DNA of 64,000 nt from CAKKQX01 sp963734595 (GCA_963734595.1 CAVTHV010000031.1:23155-87154), one strand, 5' to 3'; shown: positions 1 through 8,313, numbered from the stretch's first letter. Made by a program: numbers and translations. The notes: generated by a model not told the origin, from the sequence alone.

Positions 1-393
1 GGAAGCTGTTTGTGCGGGGCGGTGCGGTTCGAAATCCGGCCGCCGTTGTCGGGGTTCAGGTATTGCCATTGCAGCCGCTGCCAGAAGGTGACCGGCGCCG
101 CGCATGCGGCGAACATCTTTCTCCCGGCGAGCCAGTTCGCCTGGCTGGCCGGCGAAGCGCTGACCCGCCGTTTCGATCTGCCGGGCGCCAAGCGCTTTGC
201 GGTGTCGTTCTGCACGCAGTGCGGCACGCGCGTGCCGCACAAGATCGCCGGCACGGAAAACGTGCTTATTCCGGCGGGCGTTCTCGATGCGAGCCCGGAG
301 CAGCATCCCGACAGCAGCATTTTCTGGGGATCGAAAGCGCCGTGGTACGTCGAGCCGCAGGAACTGCCGAAGCACGACGAGTATGGGAAGTGA
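1..393 (+). CDS. GFA-family (Mss4-like zinc fold) protein, 5' truncated by the window edge
   Basis: The reading frame is open from base 1 and ends at TGA 391-393; the initiator lies a few codons before the window. The visible protein starts with a C-x-C pair inside SCLCGAVRF, followed by a CxxC in CHCSRCQK and another in FCTQCG. This cysteine layout is the zinc-binding pattern of the glutathione-dependent formaldehyde-activating enzyme (GFA)/CENP-V family. Members of this family are mostly of unknown substrate, so formaldehyde or glutathione chemistry should not be assumed. Length (about 130 residues) is normal. The 3' side is a repeat-filled gap, so no operon partner is visible downstream. 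Confidence 0.85.
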   Translation, partial: GSCLCGAVRFEIRPPLSGFRYCHCSRCQKVTGAAHAANIFLPASQFAWLAGEALTRRFDLPGAKRFAVSFCTQCGTRVPHKIAGTENVLIPAGVLDASPEQHPDSSIFWGSKAPWYVEPQELPKHDEYGK

Positions 394-400
394 TTAAGGC

Positions 401-617
401 GGGGATGAGGGACTAGGGACTAGGGACTGGGGAATCGTGAATCGTGAATCGTGAATGGTGAATGGTGAATGACGTAAATGAGTGAATCGTGAGTGATTAG
501 TCGATTACGTGTATTTCGTGTCCTTTGTGTCCGCTTTGGTTCCTTGGCGTGCTTGGCGTCTTGCGGTTCATTTTTCGATTTTCCTCTGTGTCCTCTGTGT
601 CTCCGCTTTTGTTCTTC
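401..617. repeat. Modular intergenic repeat zone (7-nt and 9-nt units)
   Basis: This gap holds no gene but several short-period arrays: GACTAGG units (about 402-432), GTGAATC/GTGAATG units of 7 nt (about 432-470), then on the opposite sense TTGGCGT (9-nt GCCAAGACG family) and TCCTCTGTG (9-nt ACACAGAGG family) units ending at about 610. The linker TCTCCGCTTTTGTTCTTCTTG joins the 9-nt families as it does in the other composite copies of this window. Function unknown. Confidence 0.8.
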
Positions 618-645
618 TTGACATGCTAGGATTGCGGTCTAACGA
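618..645 (+). promoter_or_regulatory. Candidate sigma70 promoter for the quinone oxidoreductase
   Basis: TTGACA at 618-623 is followed after 16 nt by TAACGA at 640-645, and the next gene starts at 666. The -35 is a perfect consensus, the -10 is fair. It lies at the edge of the repeat zone. Prediction only. Confidence 0.45.
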
Positions 646-665
646 ATAAATTCTGTGAGGGAAAG

Positions 666-1590
666 ATGAAAGCAGCGTTCTTCATGAAAAACGGCGGGCC
701 GGAGGTGATGCAGTATGGCGACGTGCCGGATCCGGTTGCCGGGCCCGGCCAGGTGCTGGTCGACGTGCACGCGGCCAGCGTCAACGGCGCCGACTGGAAG
801 GTGCGCGCCGGCCACTATGCGCCGATCACCGAGTTTCCGTACATTCCGGGGCGCGATTTCTCCGGTGTCGTCAGCGCGCTCGGCGCCGGCGTGACGGATT
901 TCGCGAGTCGGCGACGCGGTGTTCGGGGTCTGCGACGTCGGCACGGAAGCGGCTTACGCGGAGAAGGTCGCGATCAAGTCGGCGATCGTGGCGAAAAAGC
1001 CGGACAGCCTGTCGCACGCCGAGTGCGCGGCGCTGGCGCTGATCGGCATCACCGCGCTGTGCTCGGTCGAGGACACGCTGCAACTGAAGTCCGGTGAAAC
1101 GATCCTGATCCAGGGCGGCGCGGGCGGCGTCGCCAGCTTCGCGATCCAGGTCGCCAAGCATATCGGCGCCCGCGTGATCACGACCACGAGCGCGGCGAAC
1201 CGCGATTACCTGCGCGGTCTCGGCGCCGACCAGATCATCGACTACAACGCGCAGGACTTCACGAAAGTGGTGTCCGGCTGCGACGCGGTGTTCGACACCG
1301 TCGGCGGCGATGTCGCGATGCGCTCGTTCGCCGTGCTGCGGCCGGGCGGACGCGCGGCGTTCATCGCCTCGGGCAATGCGGCGCCGACCTCGCCGCGCGC
1401 CGACGTCACATCGCTGCGCCCGAAAGTCGGGCGCGACCGCGCGCATCTCGAGCGCATCGTCGCGCTCGTCACCGGCGGCGCCGTGCGCGTGCCCGAAATC
1501 AAACTCTACGCGTTGTCGGACGCCGCGGCGGCGCACCGGGTGAGCGAAGGGCGCCACCTGCGCGGCAAACTGGTGTTCAAGGTGCGCTGA
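666..1590 (+). CDS. NADPH:quinone oxidoreductase / zinc-type alcohol dehydrogenase-like (MDR), frameshifted
   Basis: Medium-chain dehydrogenase/reductase of about 308 residues. The first part (MKAAFFMKNGGPEVMQYGDV) is the GroES-like domain; the second holds the Rossmann loop GGAGGVASFA and the GADQIIDY segment typical of quinone oxidoreductases. No structural or catalytic zinc cysteine cluster is seen, which favours the quinone-oxidoreductase branch that uses NADPH to reduce quinones or enals. One extra base (A at about 906, between the codons for FA and VGD) breaks the frame; removing it restores a continuous protein. ATG 666 has GAGGG 7-11 nt upstream. It is followed by an NnrU gene after 22 nt, so the pair is probably co-transcribed. 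Confidence 0.8.
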
Positions 1591-1612
1591 TTCGTGCGCT
1601 GGAGAGTTGCGC

Positions 1613-2191
1613 ATGACTTATCTGATACTCGGCCTCGTCATTTTTCTCGGCGCCCACTCGGTTCGCATCTACGCGGATGACTGGCGCACGCGCACGATCG
1701 CGCGCATGGGCCCCAACGGCTGGAAAGCCGTCTACTCGCTGGTGTCGATCGCGGGGTTCGTGCTGATCGTCTGGGGTTTTGCCCAGGCGCGGGAGACGGG
1801 CGGCGTGCTCTATGCTCCGCCGGTATTCATGCGTCACATCACGGGGTTGCTCGTGCTGGGTTCCTTCGTGCTGCTGGCGGCGGCCAAGGTGCCCGGCAAT
1901 CACATCAAGGCGGCGGTCGGGCACCCGATGGTCGCGGGCGTGAAGCTGTGGGCATTCGCGCACCTGCTGGCGAACGGCCGCGTGGCCGACGTCGTCCTGT
2001 TCGGCGCATTTCTCGCCTGGGCCATCGTCGATTTCATCGTCTCACGCAAGCGCGATCGCGCAGCGGGCACGCGCTATCCGGCAGGCAGCGGCGCGCGCAC
2101 TGCGATGACCGTCGTCATCGGAGTCGCCGCATGGGTGGTGTTCGCGTTCTGGGCGCACCAGTGGCTTTTTGGAGTGGCGCCGTTTGCTTAA
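1613..2191 (+). CDS. NnrU family membrane protein
   Basis: 192-residue protein with about six hydrophobic segments. The N-terminal MTYLILGLVIFLGAHSVRI, the FGAFLAW helix and the late VVIGVAAWVVFAFWAHQWLFG helix match the NnrU family, integral inner-membrane proteins first linked to nitrite/nitric-oxide reduction but widespread outside denitrifiers. A distant relation to isoprenylcysteine methyltransferases is known for this family. ATG 1613 is chosen over the TTG six bases earlier because GGAGAG lies 6 nt before it. No nir or nor gene is visible nearby, so a denitrification role is not supported here. Confidence 0.8.
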   Translation: MTYLILGLVIFLGAHSVRIYADDWRTRTIARMGPNGWKAVYSLVSIAGFVLIVWGFAQARETGGVLYAPPVFMRHITGLLVLGSFVLLAAAKVPGNHIKAAVGHPMVAGVKLWAFAHLLANGRVADVVLFGAFLAWAIVDFIVSRKRDRAAGTRYPAGSGARTAMTVVIGVAAWVVFAFWAHQWLFGVAPFA

Positions 2192-2204
2192 GCGCGCTAG
2201 CGCG

Positions 2205-2390
2205 ATCGTGAATCGTGAATCGGTGAATCGGGATGAATCGGAATCGTGAATGGTGAATGGTAATGGTGAATGGTAAGTGATTAATGTGATTGGGTGATTG
2301 AAGTGATTCGCGTCTCCGCTTCTGTTTTTCTTGGCGTGCTTGGCGGCCTTGGCGGTTCATTCGTGTCTCCGCTTTTGTTTTTGCTCCGTG
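2205..2390. repeat. Modular intergenic repeat zone
   Basis: GTGAATC/GTGAATGG units (about 2208-2275), GTGATT units (2277-2310), then the reverse-complement composite of the 9-nt GCCAAGACG family, with the linker CTCCGCTTCTG, and a second TCTCCGCTTTTG. Same modules and same order as at 401-617. No coding signal. Confidence 0.75.
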
Positions 2391-2458
2391 CGAACCGGGA
2401 TGAGGGGGATTGAAAGGAATGTGGCTGGTTTAATGCAATTTTTCCAAAAGGAGTTGTC

Positions 2459-2845
2459 ATGGACCGGAAACTGATGGAAGCGGGGCTTGCGGCGCGCCGC
2501 GCGGTGCTCGGCGACGAGTACGTCGATCGCTCGATGAAAAACGCCGACAGTTTCAACAAGCCTTTTCAGGAGCTCGTGAGCGAGTACTGCTGGGGCGTGT
2601 GCTGGACCGACGACAAGCTCACGCGGCGCGAGCGCAGCATCCTCAATCTGGGCATGATCGCGGCGCTGGGCAAGATGCACGAATTCGAGCTGCACTTCCG
2701 CGGCGCGCTGAACAACGGCCTCACCGAAGACGAGCTGCGCTCGGTGCTGACCCAGATCGCGGTCTACTGCGGCATCCCGGTCGGCGTCGACTGCTTTCGC
2801 ACGGCGAAGCAGGTGCTGGCCGACGTCAAAGCCAAAAAGGCGTGA
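2459..2845 (+). CDS. Carboxymuconolactone decarboxylase family protein (PcaC-like)
   Basis: 128 residues, the full length of a stand-alone PcaC-type domain. The core LTRRERSILNLGMIAALG, the KMHEFELHFRGALNNGLT helix and the VAVYCGIPVGVD stretch match 4-carboxymuconolactone decarboxylase, which converts the lactone to beta-ketoadipate enol-lactone. Many close homologues belong to other pathways, and no pca genes are next to it, so the substrate is uncertain. The start ATG 2459 has AAGGAG at 2448-2453. The gene converges with the methyltransferase gene, with only 7 nt between stops; the CGGCGC/GCGCCG hairpin at 2847-2862 lies in this junction. Confidence 0.8.
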   Translation: MDRKLMEAGLAARRAVLGDEYVDRSMKNADSFNKPFQELVSEYCWGVCWTDDKLTRRERSILNLGMIAALGKMHEFELHFRGALNNGLTEDELRSVLTQIAVYCGIPVGVDCFRTAKQVLADVKAKKA

Positions 2846-2852
2846 CCGGCGC

Positions 2853-3605
2853 TCAGGCGCCGTCGTCTGTATCCGGCCAGCGCGGCGCGCGCCACGGGAT
2901 CAGCATCGGCACCGCCCGCTGGTAGTCGCGGTAGCCGGCGCCGAACTCGGCGGCGAGGTCGCGCTCTTCGAGCAGCGTGCCAACCACGATCCAGGCACTC
3001 CATAGCACGGCGAACAGCAGGCGGTCGAGCGTCACGTCGGGGCACGCCCAGATCAGCACCAGCATCATGAAGTAGAGCGGATGGCGCACCCAGCGGTAAG
3101 GGCCGCGGATGGCGAGCGGCAGCGCACGCGCTTCCTTGCCGGCGAGATGTCCGAGCAGGGCTTGGATGCCGAGCGCGTCGAGGTGCTTGAGGGTGTGCAC
3201 GCCCCAGAGCAGGCCGATCACGGCAGCCGCGAATATCCCGCGCAGCACCCAGCGCGCCGGCCCCTGCGCCGAGTAGAGAATGATGTCCGGGCGCTGCCAG
3301 AAGGCGAGGAACACGAAGAGCGTGACGCCGGATGCGACGGCGTAGAGCGCGGGACGGTGCGGCGCGGGCAGCGCGGCGAGCACGCGTTCCCGGAAGGACT
3401 TGCGCACCATGCCGCTGTGCTGGATGAAGAACACGAGGCAGAGCGCGGCGTCGAGCGTGAGCGCCGCACCGGGGGCGAGGTCCAGCGGCAGCAGCGCGAA
3501 CGACCCCACGTAGAGGAACACGCCGAACAGCACGAGCGAAGCCCCGCCCAGCAGGCTGGCGCCGGCGAGCAGCAGATAGGCGGTGAGTTTTCCGGCGGAA
3601 TGCAT
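2853..3605 (-). CDS. Membrane methyltransferase of the ICMT/PEMT type (MddA-like)
   Basis: 250-residue membrane protein with about six hydrophobic segments. The C-terminal third, RGPYRWVRHPLYFMMLVL followed by the EERDLAAEFGAGYRDYQ segment, is the cytosolic SAM-binding signature of isoprenylcysteine carboxyl methyltransferase and phospholipid methyltransferases. Overall length and N-terminus resemble the methanethiol S-methyltransferase MddA group and NnrU relatives; substrate not determinable from sequence. It starts at 3605, divergent from the cysteine synthase gene, with a palindrome just upstream (3611-3631). Placement beside a cysteine synthase is compatible with a sulfur-compound role, but that is inference. 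Confidence 0.7.
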   Translation of the reverse strand: MHSAGKLTAYLLLAGASLLGGASLVLFGVFLYVGSFALLPLDLAPGAALTLDAALCLVFFIQHSGMVRKSFRERVLAALPAPHRPALYAVASGVTLFVFLAFWQRPDIILYSAQGPARWVLRGIFAAAVIGLLWGVHTLKHLDALGIQALLGHLAGKEARALPLAIRGPYRWVRHPLYFMMLVLIWACPDVTLDRLLFAVLWSAWIVVGTLLEERDLAAEFGAGYRDYQRAVPMLIPWRAPRWPDTDDGA

Positions 3606-3610
3606 GGCGC

Positions 3611-3660
3611 ATGGCGATTATAGATCACCATTTGCGCCATCCTTCGATTATGATTCCGGC
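3611..3660. promoter_or_regulatory. Palindromic operator-like element, copy 1 (divergent region)
   Basis: ATGGCGAT (3611-3618), five spacer bases, then ATCACCAT (3624-3631) form an inverted repeat, followed by a TATGAT box near 3649-3654. The segment from 3611 to 3666 is about 80 percent identical to 5372-5429, upstream of the nitroreductase gene. A shared regulator for the two loci is a reasonable inference. Confidence 0.4.
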
Positions 3661-3760
3661 ATGTCCCGCCGCGGGACGCGATTCCACGGTGCGAGACCGA
3701 TGCCGCCGGTTTGAATCCGCGGCGAAACTGCATCATCATAAGCATTTTTCCGGAGGAGCC

Positions 3761-4681
3761 ATGAGAGCCGCCAACATTCTTGCCACCATCGGCAACACGC
3801 CGCACATCCGCATCAACCGCCTCTTCGGCGCGGGACACGAGGTCTGGATCAAATCGGAGCGCTCGAATCCCGGCGGCTCGATCAAGGACCGCATCGCGCT
3901 CGCGATGATCGAGGATGCGGAAAAAAGCGGCAAGCTGAAACGCGGCGGCACGATCGTCGAGCCGACATCGGGCAATACCGGAATCGGGCTCGCGATGGTC
4001 GCGGCGGTGAAAGGCTATCCGCTGGTGCTGGTCATGCCGGACAGCATGTCGGTCGAACGCCGGCGCCTGATGCTCGCGTACGGCGCGAAGTTCGTGCTGA
4101 CCCCGCGCGAGAAAGGCATGCCGGGGTGCATCGAGCGCGCGCAGCAGATCACCGCGGAGACGCCGGGCGCATGGATGCCGCAGCAATTCGACAATGCGGC
4201 GAACATCGAGGTCCACGCGCGCACCACGGCGAGCGAGCTGCTCGCCGATTTTCCGAACGGGGCGGACGTGCTGATCACCGGCGTCGGCACCGGCGGCCAT
4301 CTCACGGGCTGCGCCCAGGTGCTGAAGAGGGCCTGGCCGAGGCTGAAAGTGTTCGCGGTCGAGCCCACCGCCTCGCCGGTGATCTCCGGCGGCAAGCCGT
4401 CGCCGCATCCGATCCAGGGCATAGGCGCGGGCTTCATCCCGAAGAACCTGCACACGCACCTGCTCGACGGCGTGATCCAGGTCGAAGCCGAGGCCGCAAA
4501 GGAAATGGCGCGCCGCGCCGCGCGCGAAGAGGGCATCCTGATCGGGATTTCCTCGGGCGCGACGCTGGCCGCGATCGCGCAGAAATTGCCTGAGATCGCC
4601 AAGGGTTCCACCGTGATCGGTTTCAACTACGACACCGGGGAGCGCTATCTGTCGATCGAGGGGTTTCTCCCGACAGAGTGA
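3761..4681 (+). CDS. cysK: Cysteine synthase (O-acetylserine sulfhydrylase), PLP fold-type II
   Basis: 306 residues. The PLP lysine is in SNPGGSIKDRIA (about residue 47), the phosphate/substrate loop is PTSGNTGIGLA and the glycine-rich PLP phosphate loop is GVGTGGHLTG. The end (YDTGERYLSIEGF) is typical for cysteine synthase A, which makes L-cysteine from O-acetylserine and sulfide. Start ATG 3761 has GGAGGAG immediately before it; an in-frame extension to 3611 lacks homology and overlaps the promoter region. CysK and CysM paralogues cannot be fully separated by eye, so the symbol is a best estimate. Confidence 0.85.
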   Translation: MRAANILATIGNTPHIRINRLFGAGHEVWIKSERSNPGGSIKDRIALAMIEDAEKSGKLKRGGTIVEPTSGNTGIGLAMVAAVKGYPLVLVMPDSMSVERRRLMLAYGAKFVLTPREKGMPGCIERAQQITAETPGAWMPQQFDNAANIEVHARTTASELLADFPNGADVLITGVGTGGHLTGCAQVLKRAWPRLKVFAVEPTASPVISGGKPSPHPIQGIGAGFIPKNLHTHLLDGVIQVEAEAAKEMARRAAREEGILIGISSGATLAAIAQKLPEIAKGSTVIGFNYDTGERYLSIEGFLPTE

Positions 4682-5371
4682 TCGGAGGGCGGAGGGATGA
4701 AGACTGGAGAGGGGAATTAGAAGGCGCGCCGCGCGGTGCGTGCGATGGGAAAATGCCATCGGGACCGCGTCCTGATCTTTATATTTGCATGCGCGCGGGG
4801 CTCGAGACAGGCCTCATCCGGGCGACCGATGTCCCAGTTTTCCAAGAAAAACAGATTATAAACAACGGGTTGTGAAATCCACGTCGGTGCCGCGCGCGTC
4901 CGGGCCGGCAACGGGAAGCGCATAGACGGCCCCCAGCATAGCGAGTAGTGTCGGCGACAGTATCTAGTGGAACACAAGCTTCGAGGCAATCCGCATCGCA
5001 GCGTACGGACTCCACTTTCTCGGAAGACATCCATGGCCCAAGCCCAATTCACCGCACCCCCCGTCCTTTTGCCCTCGACCAGATTTGTCGATATGACGTC
5101 TTTGCACAAAATTACTTTTTTCGCAAAGTTTTGCGTTTTCATCCTCAGCTGCCGGTTTCGCCTTCCCGACTGTCCTGGTCGACTGATCGCCGCGGCGATG
5201 GGGAAGCGGAGCCCGGTCTAGTCTTTCAGGGCTCCCATGGCGCCAGGGTCAATTGGCGTAGCCCGGCTTAACAAACAAACACGCTGATCCGCACGGGCGC
5301 AGTCCTGCCCAGCGGGATGGCGTCGCCGGGTACCGTATTTGAGGTATGTGGTGATTTTCGGGGCGGCACGC
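4682..5371. other. Long intergenic region without a recognisable gene
   Basis: About 690 bases. The first 60 bases have GGAGGG/GAGGGG purine-rich text like the repeat zones. The middle (about 4780-5160) is less GC-rich than the surrounding genes and has no conserved reading frame. One weak small frame begins at ATG 5033 behind GGAAG, but its product matches nothing known to me. No tRNA-like fold was found. Confidence 0.5.
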
Positions 5372-5423
5372 ATGGCGCGACTATGGATCGCCATTTGTGC
5401 CGCCCTTCCGTTATCATTTCGGC
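5372..5423 (+). promoter_or_regulatory. Palindromic operator-like element, copy 2, and possible leaderless promoter
   Basis: ATGGCG (5372-5377) and CGCCAT (5389-5394) form an inverted repeat equivalent to copy 1 at 3611. A TATCAT box at 5412-5417 ends only 6 nt before the nitroreductase ATG, and no Shine-Dalgarno sequence fits in between, so transcription may begin at or next to the start codon. Confidence 0.4.
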
Positions 5424-6116
5424 ATGTCCGATGAACTCGATAAGCCTGCACCGGATGTATTCGACGCGGTGCGCACGCGGCGCTCGGTCCGCGCTTACAA
5501 GCCCGATCCCGTGCCAACTGAAATCCTGCGCGAGATCGTCGCGCTCGGGCGCCACGCGCCGAGCGGCTCCAACATTCAGCCGTGGCGGGTGCACGCGCTG
5601 ACCGGCGCGACGCTCAAGCGCGTCGGCGATGCGCTGCAGCAGGCGTTTTTCTCCGACACGCCCGAGCACCGCGATTACAGCTATTACACCGATCCCATCG
5701 AGGAGCCGTATCTCGCGCGCCGCCGCGCGTGCGGCTGGGGGCTCTACGGCACGCTCGGCATCGGCCGCGGCGACCGCGAAAAATCGAAGGCTTATCGCGC
5801 CGGGAATTTTAACTTCTTTGGCGCACCGGCGGGGCTGGTGTTCAGCATCGAGCGCAAGCTCGAGAAGGGCAGCTGGCTCGATTACGGCATGTTCCTGCAG
5901 ACGATCATGCTCGCGGCGCGCGCCAGGGGTCTGCATACCTGCGCCGAAGCCTCGATCGCGAATTATCCCGGCATCGTGCGCCGGGAGCTCGGCATCAGCG
6001 CAGACTGGATCGTGATCTGCGGCATGGCGCTGGGTTACGCCGATCCCGATGCGGTCGTCAACACTTTCCAGCCGGCGCGCATCGGCGTGGATGAATACGC
6101 GACGTTCCTCGGCTGA
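5424..6116 (+). CDS. Nitroreductase family flavoprotein
   Basis: 230 residues. RTRRSVRAYKPDPVP and GRHAPSGSNIQPWRV are the FMN phosphate-binding and dimer-interface motifs of the nitroreductase family; the late GLHTCAEASIANYPGIVRR segment and the LGYADP end match oxygen-insensitive nitroreductases that use NAD(P)H to reduce nitro groups or quinones. Starting at MSDELDKPAPDVFDAV gives the usual family length. No ribosome-binding site precedes ATG 5424, consistent with a leaderless transcript from the box at 5412-5417. Confidence 0.85.
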   Translation: MSDELDKPAPDVFDAVRTRRSVRAYKPDPVPTEILREIVALGRHAPSGSNIQPWRVHALTGATLKRVGDALQQAFFSDTPEHRDYSYYTDPIEEPYLARRRACGWGLYGTLGIGRGDREKSKAYRAGNFNFFGAPAGLVFSIERKLEKGSWLDYGMFLQTIMLAARARGLHTCAEASIANYPGIVRRELGISADWIVICGMALGYADPDAVVNTFQPARIGVDEYATFLG

Positions 6117-6193
6117 ACCCCGCGCGTGCCTCAAGACGTTGAACGCATTCGCGGTTAGAATGCGCAGAACAGGCTTGTTCCCGGAGGGGGGTG

Positions 6194-6889
6194 ATGGCCG
6201 CATCAGGGTTGAAAGTCGGGCTGATGGTGCCCGCCAACAACACGACCATGGAATCGGAGCTGCTGGCGTGGCTGCCCAAGGGCTCGACCTGCCGCACGCT
6301 GCGCATTCCGCGCGGCGCCGGCCTGCTCGGCCCCGCTGAAATCCCCGCCTACGTCGCGCGGGCATTGGAACTCGCGAAAAGCTACAACCCCGATCAGACC
6401 GACATCGTCGCCTATGGCTGCACGGCGGCCGGCTTCATCGGCGGCCCCGCGCGCGATGCCGCCATCCAGCGGGAGCTCGCCGCGATCACCGGCAGGCCGG
6501 TCGTGACGACGGCCAACGCGATGATCGAGGTGCTGCGCCACATCGGCGCGCGCCGCGTCGCGGTGGTGACGCCGTATCTCGATCCGGTCAATGAACGGCT
6601 GCGCGCTTATCTCGAGCAATCCGGAATCGCGGTCACCCGGCTCGCGAGTTTCATGGCCGCGACCACAGATGAACTCGCGGCGATCACGCCGCAGCAGATT
6701 ACCGCGCTCGCGCGCGACACCATGACGCCCGACAGCGATGCGATGTTCATCGCGTGTTCGCAGTTGCCGACGCTGGGGATCCTCGACGGGCTCGCGCGCG
6801 AATTCGGCAAGCCGGTGTGGTCGTCGATCAAGGCCACGGCGTGGCATGCAGAGCGCGTGCTTGCGGCCGGAGCGGCGGCGACTGCATAA
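6194..6889 (+). CDS. Asp/Glu racemase superfamily enzyme (maleate isomerase / arylmalonate decarboxylase type)
   Basis: 231 residues. LMVPANNTTMESE near the N-terminus is characteristic of maleate cis-trans isomerase and arylmalonate decarboxylase relatives. The two catalytic-position cysteines are visible in VAYGCTAAG and FIACSQLPT, so the isomerase-type double-cysteine site is intact. GGAGG at 6183-6187 supports ATG 6194 rather than the GTG one codon before. A Bug-type periplasmic binding protein follows after 22 nt, suggesting uptake of a dicarboxylate or malonate-like compound handled by this enzyme. The exact substrate is inference. Confidence 0.7.
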   Translation: MAASGLKVGLMVPANNTTMESELLAWLPKGSTCRTLRIPRGAGLLGPAEIPAYVARALELAKSYNPDQTDIVAYGCTAAGFIGGPARDAAIQRELAAITGRPVVTTANAMIEVLRHIGARRVAVVTPYLDPVNERLRAYLEQSGIAVTRLASFMAATTDELAAITPQQITALARDTMTPDSDAMFIACSQLPTLGILDGLAREFGKPVWSSIKATAWHAERVLAAGAAATA

Positions 6890-6911
6890 ACAACAAGAGA
6901 GGAGACCGGGC

Positions 6912-7881
6912 ATGCGATTCAGTTTGAAAGTGGTGGCGGCCGGCGTGCTGGCGGCGGTGTCGGTTGCGGCGGCGGCGCAGGGTTTCCCGAACAAGCCGGT
7001 GCGCATCGTGGTGCCGTTTCCCCCGGGCGGCGGGGTGGACATCATCGCCCGCATGGTCGCGCCGCAGCTGTCGAAGGAATACGGCCAGCAGGTCATCGTC
7101 GAGAACCGCGCCGGCGCCTCGGGCATCATCGGCACCGAGTACGTCGCGCGTTCCGCGCCCGATGGCTATACCTGGCTGCTCGCGACGCTGGGCAACCTCG
7201 CGGTCAACAAGCACCTGTATTCGACGATGACGGTGGACCCGCTGCGCGATCTGGCGCCGGTGACGCACGTGGTGGACGTGCTATTTCGTGATGGTGGCGC
7301 ATCCGTCGCTGCCGGCGAAGAACGTCAGGCAGCTGATCGCGCTCGCCAAGGCCCATCCCGGCGAGATCACGTTTTCGTCATCGGGCGCGGGCGGCGCGCC
7401 GCATCTCGGCGGCGAGCTGTTCAACCGCATGGCCGGCGTGAAAATCATGCACGTGCCGTACAAGGGCAGCGGCCCGAGTTTCACCGATCTGCTCGGCGGC
7501 CATGTGTCGCTGACCTACGACAGCCTGCTGCAGGCGCTGCCGTACATCCGCGCCGGCAAACTGAACGCGCTGGGCGTGCTCGGCGCGAAACGCGCGCCGC
7601 AGCTGCCGGACGTGCCGACGATTGCCGAGCAGGGCGTGAAGGGCTATGAATTGACCAACTGGTTCGCGCTGGTCGTCCCCGCGGCGACGCCGAAGGAACT
7701 GGTCACGCGCATCCACAACGATTTCACCCGGACCTTGCAGGACAAGGCGACCCGCGAAAAAATCGCGGCGATGGGCGCCGATGTGGTTGCGGACCAGCCG
7801 GATCAGTTCGGCAAGTTCTGGCGCGCGGAGTCGGACAAGTGGGCGCGCGTGATCAAGGACGCGCACATCAAGGCGAATTGA
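6912..7881 (+). CDS. Bug/TctC-family tripartite tricarboxylate transporter binding protein, frameshifted
   Basis: About 322 residues with a signal peptide (MRFSLKVVAAGVLAAVSVAA, cleavage near AAAQGFP). PNKPVRIVVPFPPGGGVDI and GYTWLLATLGNLAVN are the ligand-pocket signatures of the Bug (TctC) family, periplasmic receptors very numerous in Burkholderiales. The frame breaks at about 7281 (HVVDV then YFVMVAHPSLPAKNV); one surplus base restores a full-length protein. No TctAB membrane genes are nearby, as is common for Bug proteins. Likely co-transcribed with the racemase-fold enzyme upstream, with AGGAGA before ATG 6912. Confidence 0.85.
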
Positions 7882-7937
7882 AACCCACGGGTTGCCGTCC
7901 GGTCCTGCGGGACTATGGAGAGCGGCGCGAAGATCGT

Positions 7938-7966
7938 TATAATGCGTTGTTTTTATTGAATATAAT
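7938..7966 (+). promoter_or_regulatory. Two TATAAT boxes upstream of small genes
   Basis: Perfect TATAAT hexamers lie at 7938-7943 and 7961-7966. No good TTGACA is placed 16-18 nt before either. They precede the small reading frames at 8003 and 8065. Confidence 0.4.
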
Positions 7967-8002
7967 GGAACATGCCGCGCGCAGTGTTTGGATAGGAGAT
8001 TG

Positions 8003-8068
8003 ATGGAGCAGCACCTGAAGTTGCGGCCCGGGATAAAGCATTCATGTCAGGGAATCGAAACAAAATGA
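8003..8068 (+). CDS. Possible 21-residue upstream peptide, overlapping the next start by ATGA
   Basis: ATG 8003 has a strong TAGGAGATTG Shine-Dalgarno context. The frame gives MEQHLKLRPGIKHSCQGIET plus K and stops at TGA 8066-8068, which overlaps ATG 8065 of the next gene in the ATGA arrangement used for translational coupling. No homologue is recalled. It could be a leader peptide or chance; the ribosome site and overlap are the only support. Confidence 0.3.
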   Translation: MEQHLKLRPGIKHSCQGIETK

Positions 8069-8313
8069 CGAAGAGACATGCGCGTCCGATCAAGACCGAG
8101 CGGGATTACAAAGGCGCGGTTTCTGTTGCGGAGAAAATTCGCAAGCAGACCGAGCGCGAACAGGCCGAGGAACACCGTCTGCAGGGATTGATCCATGCGA
8201 TGGAGAAATTCGACGACCAGGGCGACGAAGAGGATACGGACGATGTCACGGACGATATCGTCGATCTGCCGCGCCGCCGCTGGTCGGATGAGGGGGAAGA
8301 CGGTGACCAGTGA
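8065..8313 (+). CDS. Small acidic hypothetical protein with HigA-antitoxin-like N-terminus
   Basis: 82 residues from ATG 8065 (alternative ATG 8044 adds seven). RPIKTERDYKGAVSVAEKI resembles the first helix of HigA-type antitoxins, but the helix-turn-helix domain is missing and no toxin gene lies beside it. The C-terminal half is highly acidic (DEEDTDDVTDD) and ends RRRWSDEGEDGDQ. It is charged throughout and probably cytosolic and partly disordered. I do not recognise a function; an antitoxin remnant or a conserved small protein are both possible. Confidence 0.55.
   Translation: MTKRHARPIKTERDYKGAVSVAEKIRKQTEREQAEEHRLQGLIHAMEKFDDQGDEEDTDDVTDDIVDLPRRRWSDEGEDGDQ

Noticed and set aside
4967..5221. 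84-residue frame in the long gap after cysK
   Set aside because: No homology, no membrane or export feature, and only a weak ribosome site at the internal ATG 5033.
7938..7966. Toxin-antitoxin operon
   Set aside because: Only an antitoxin-like N-terminal segment is visible; no toxin gene and no helix-turn-helix domain.
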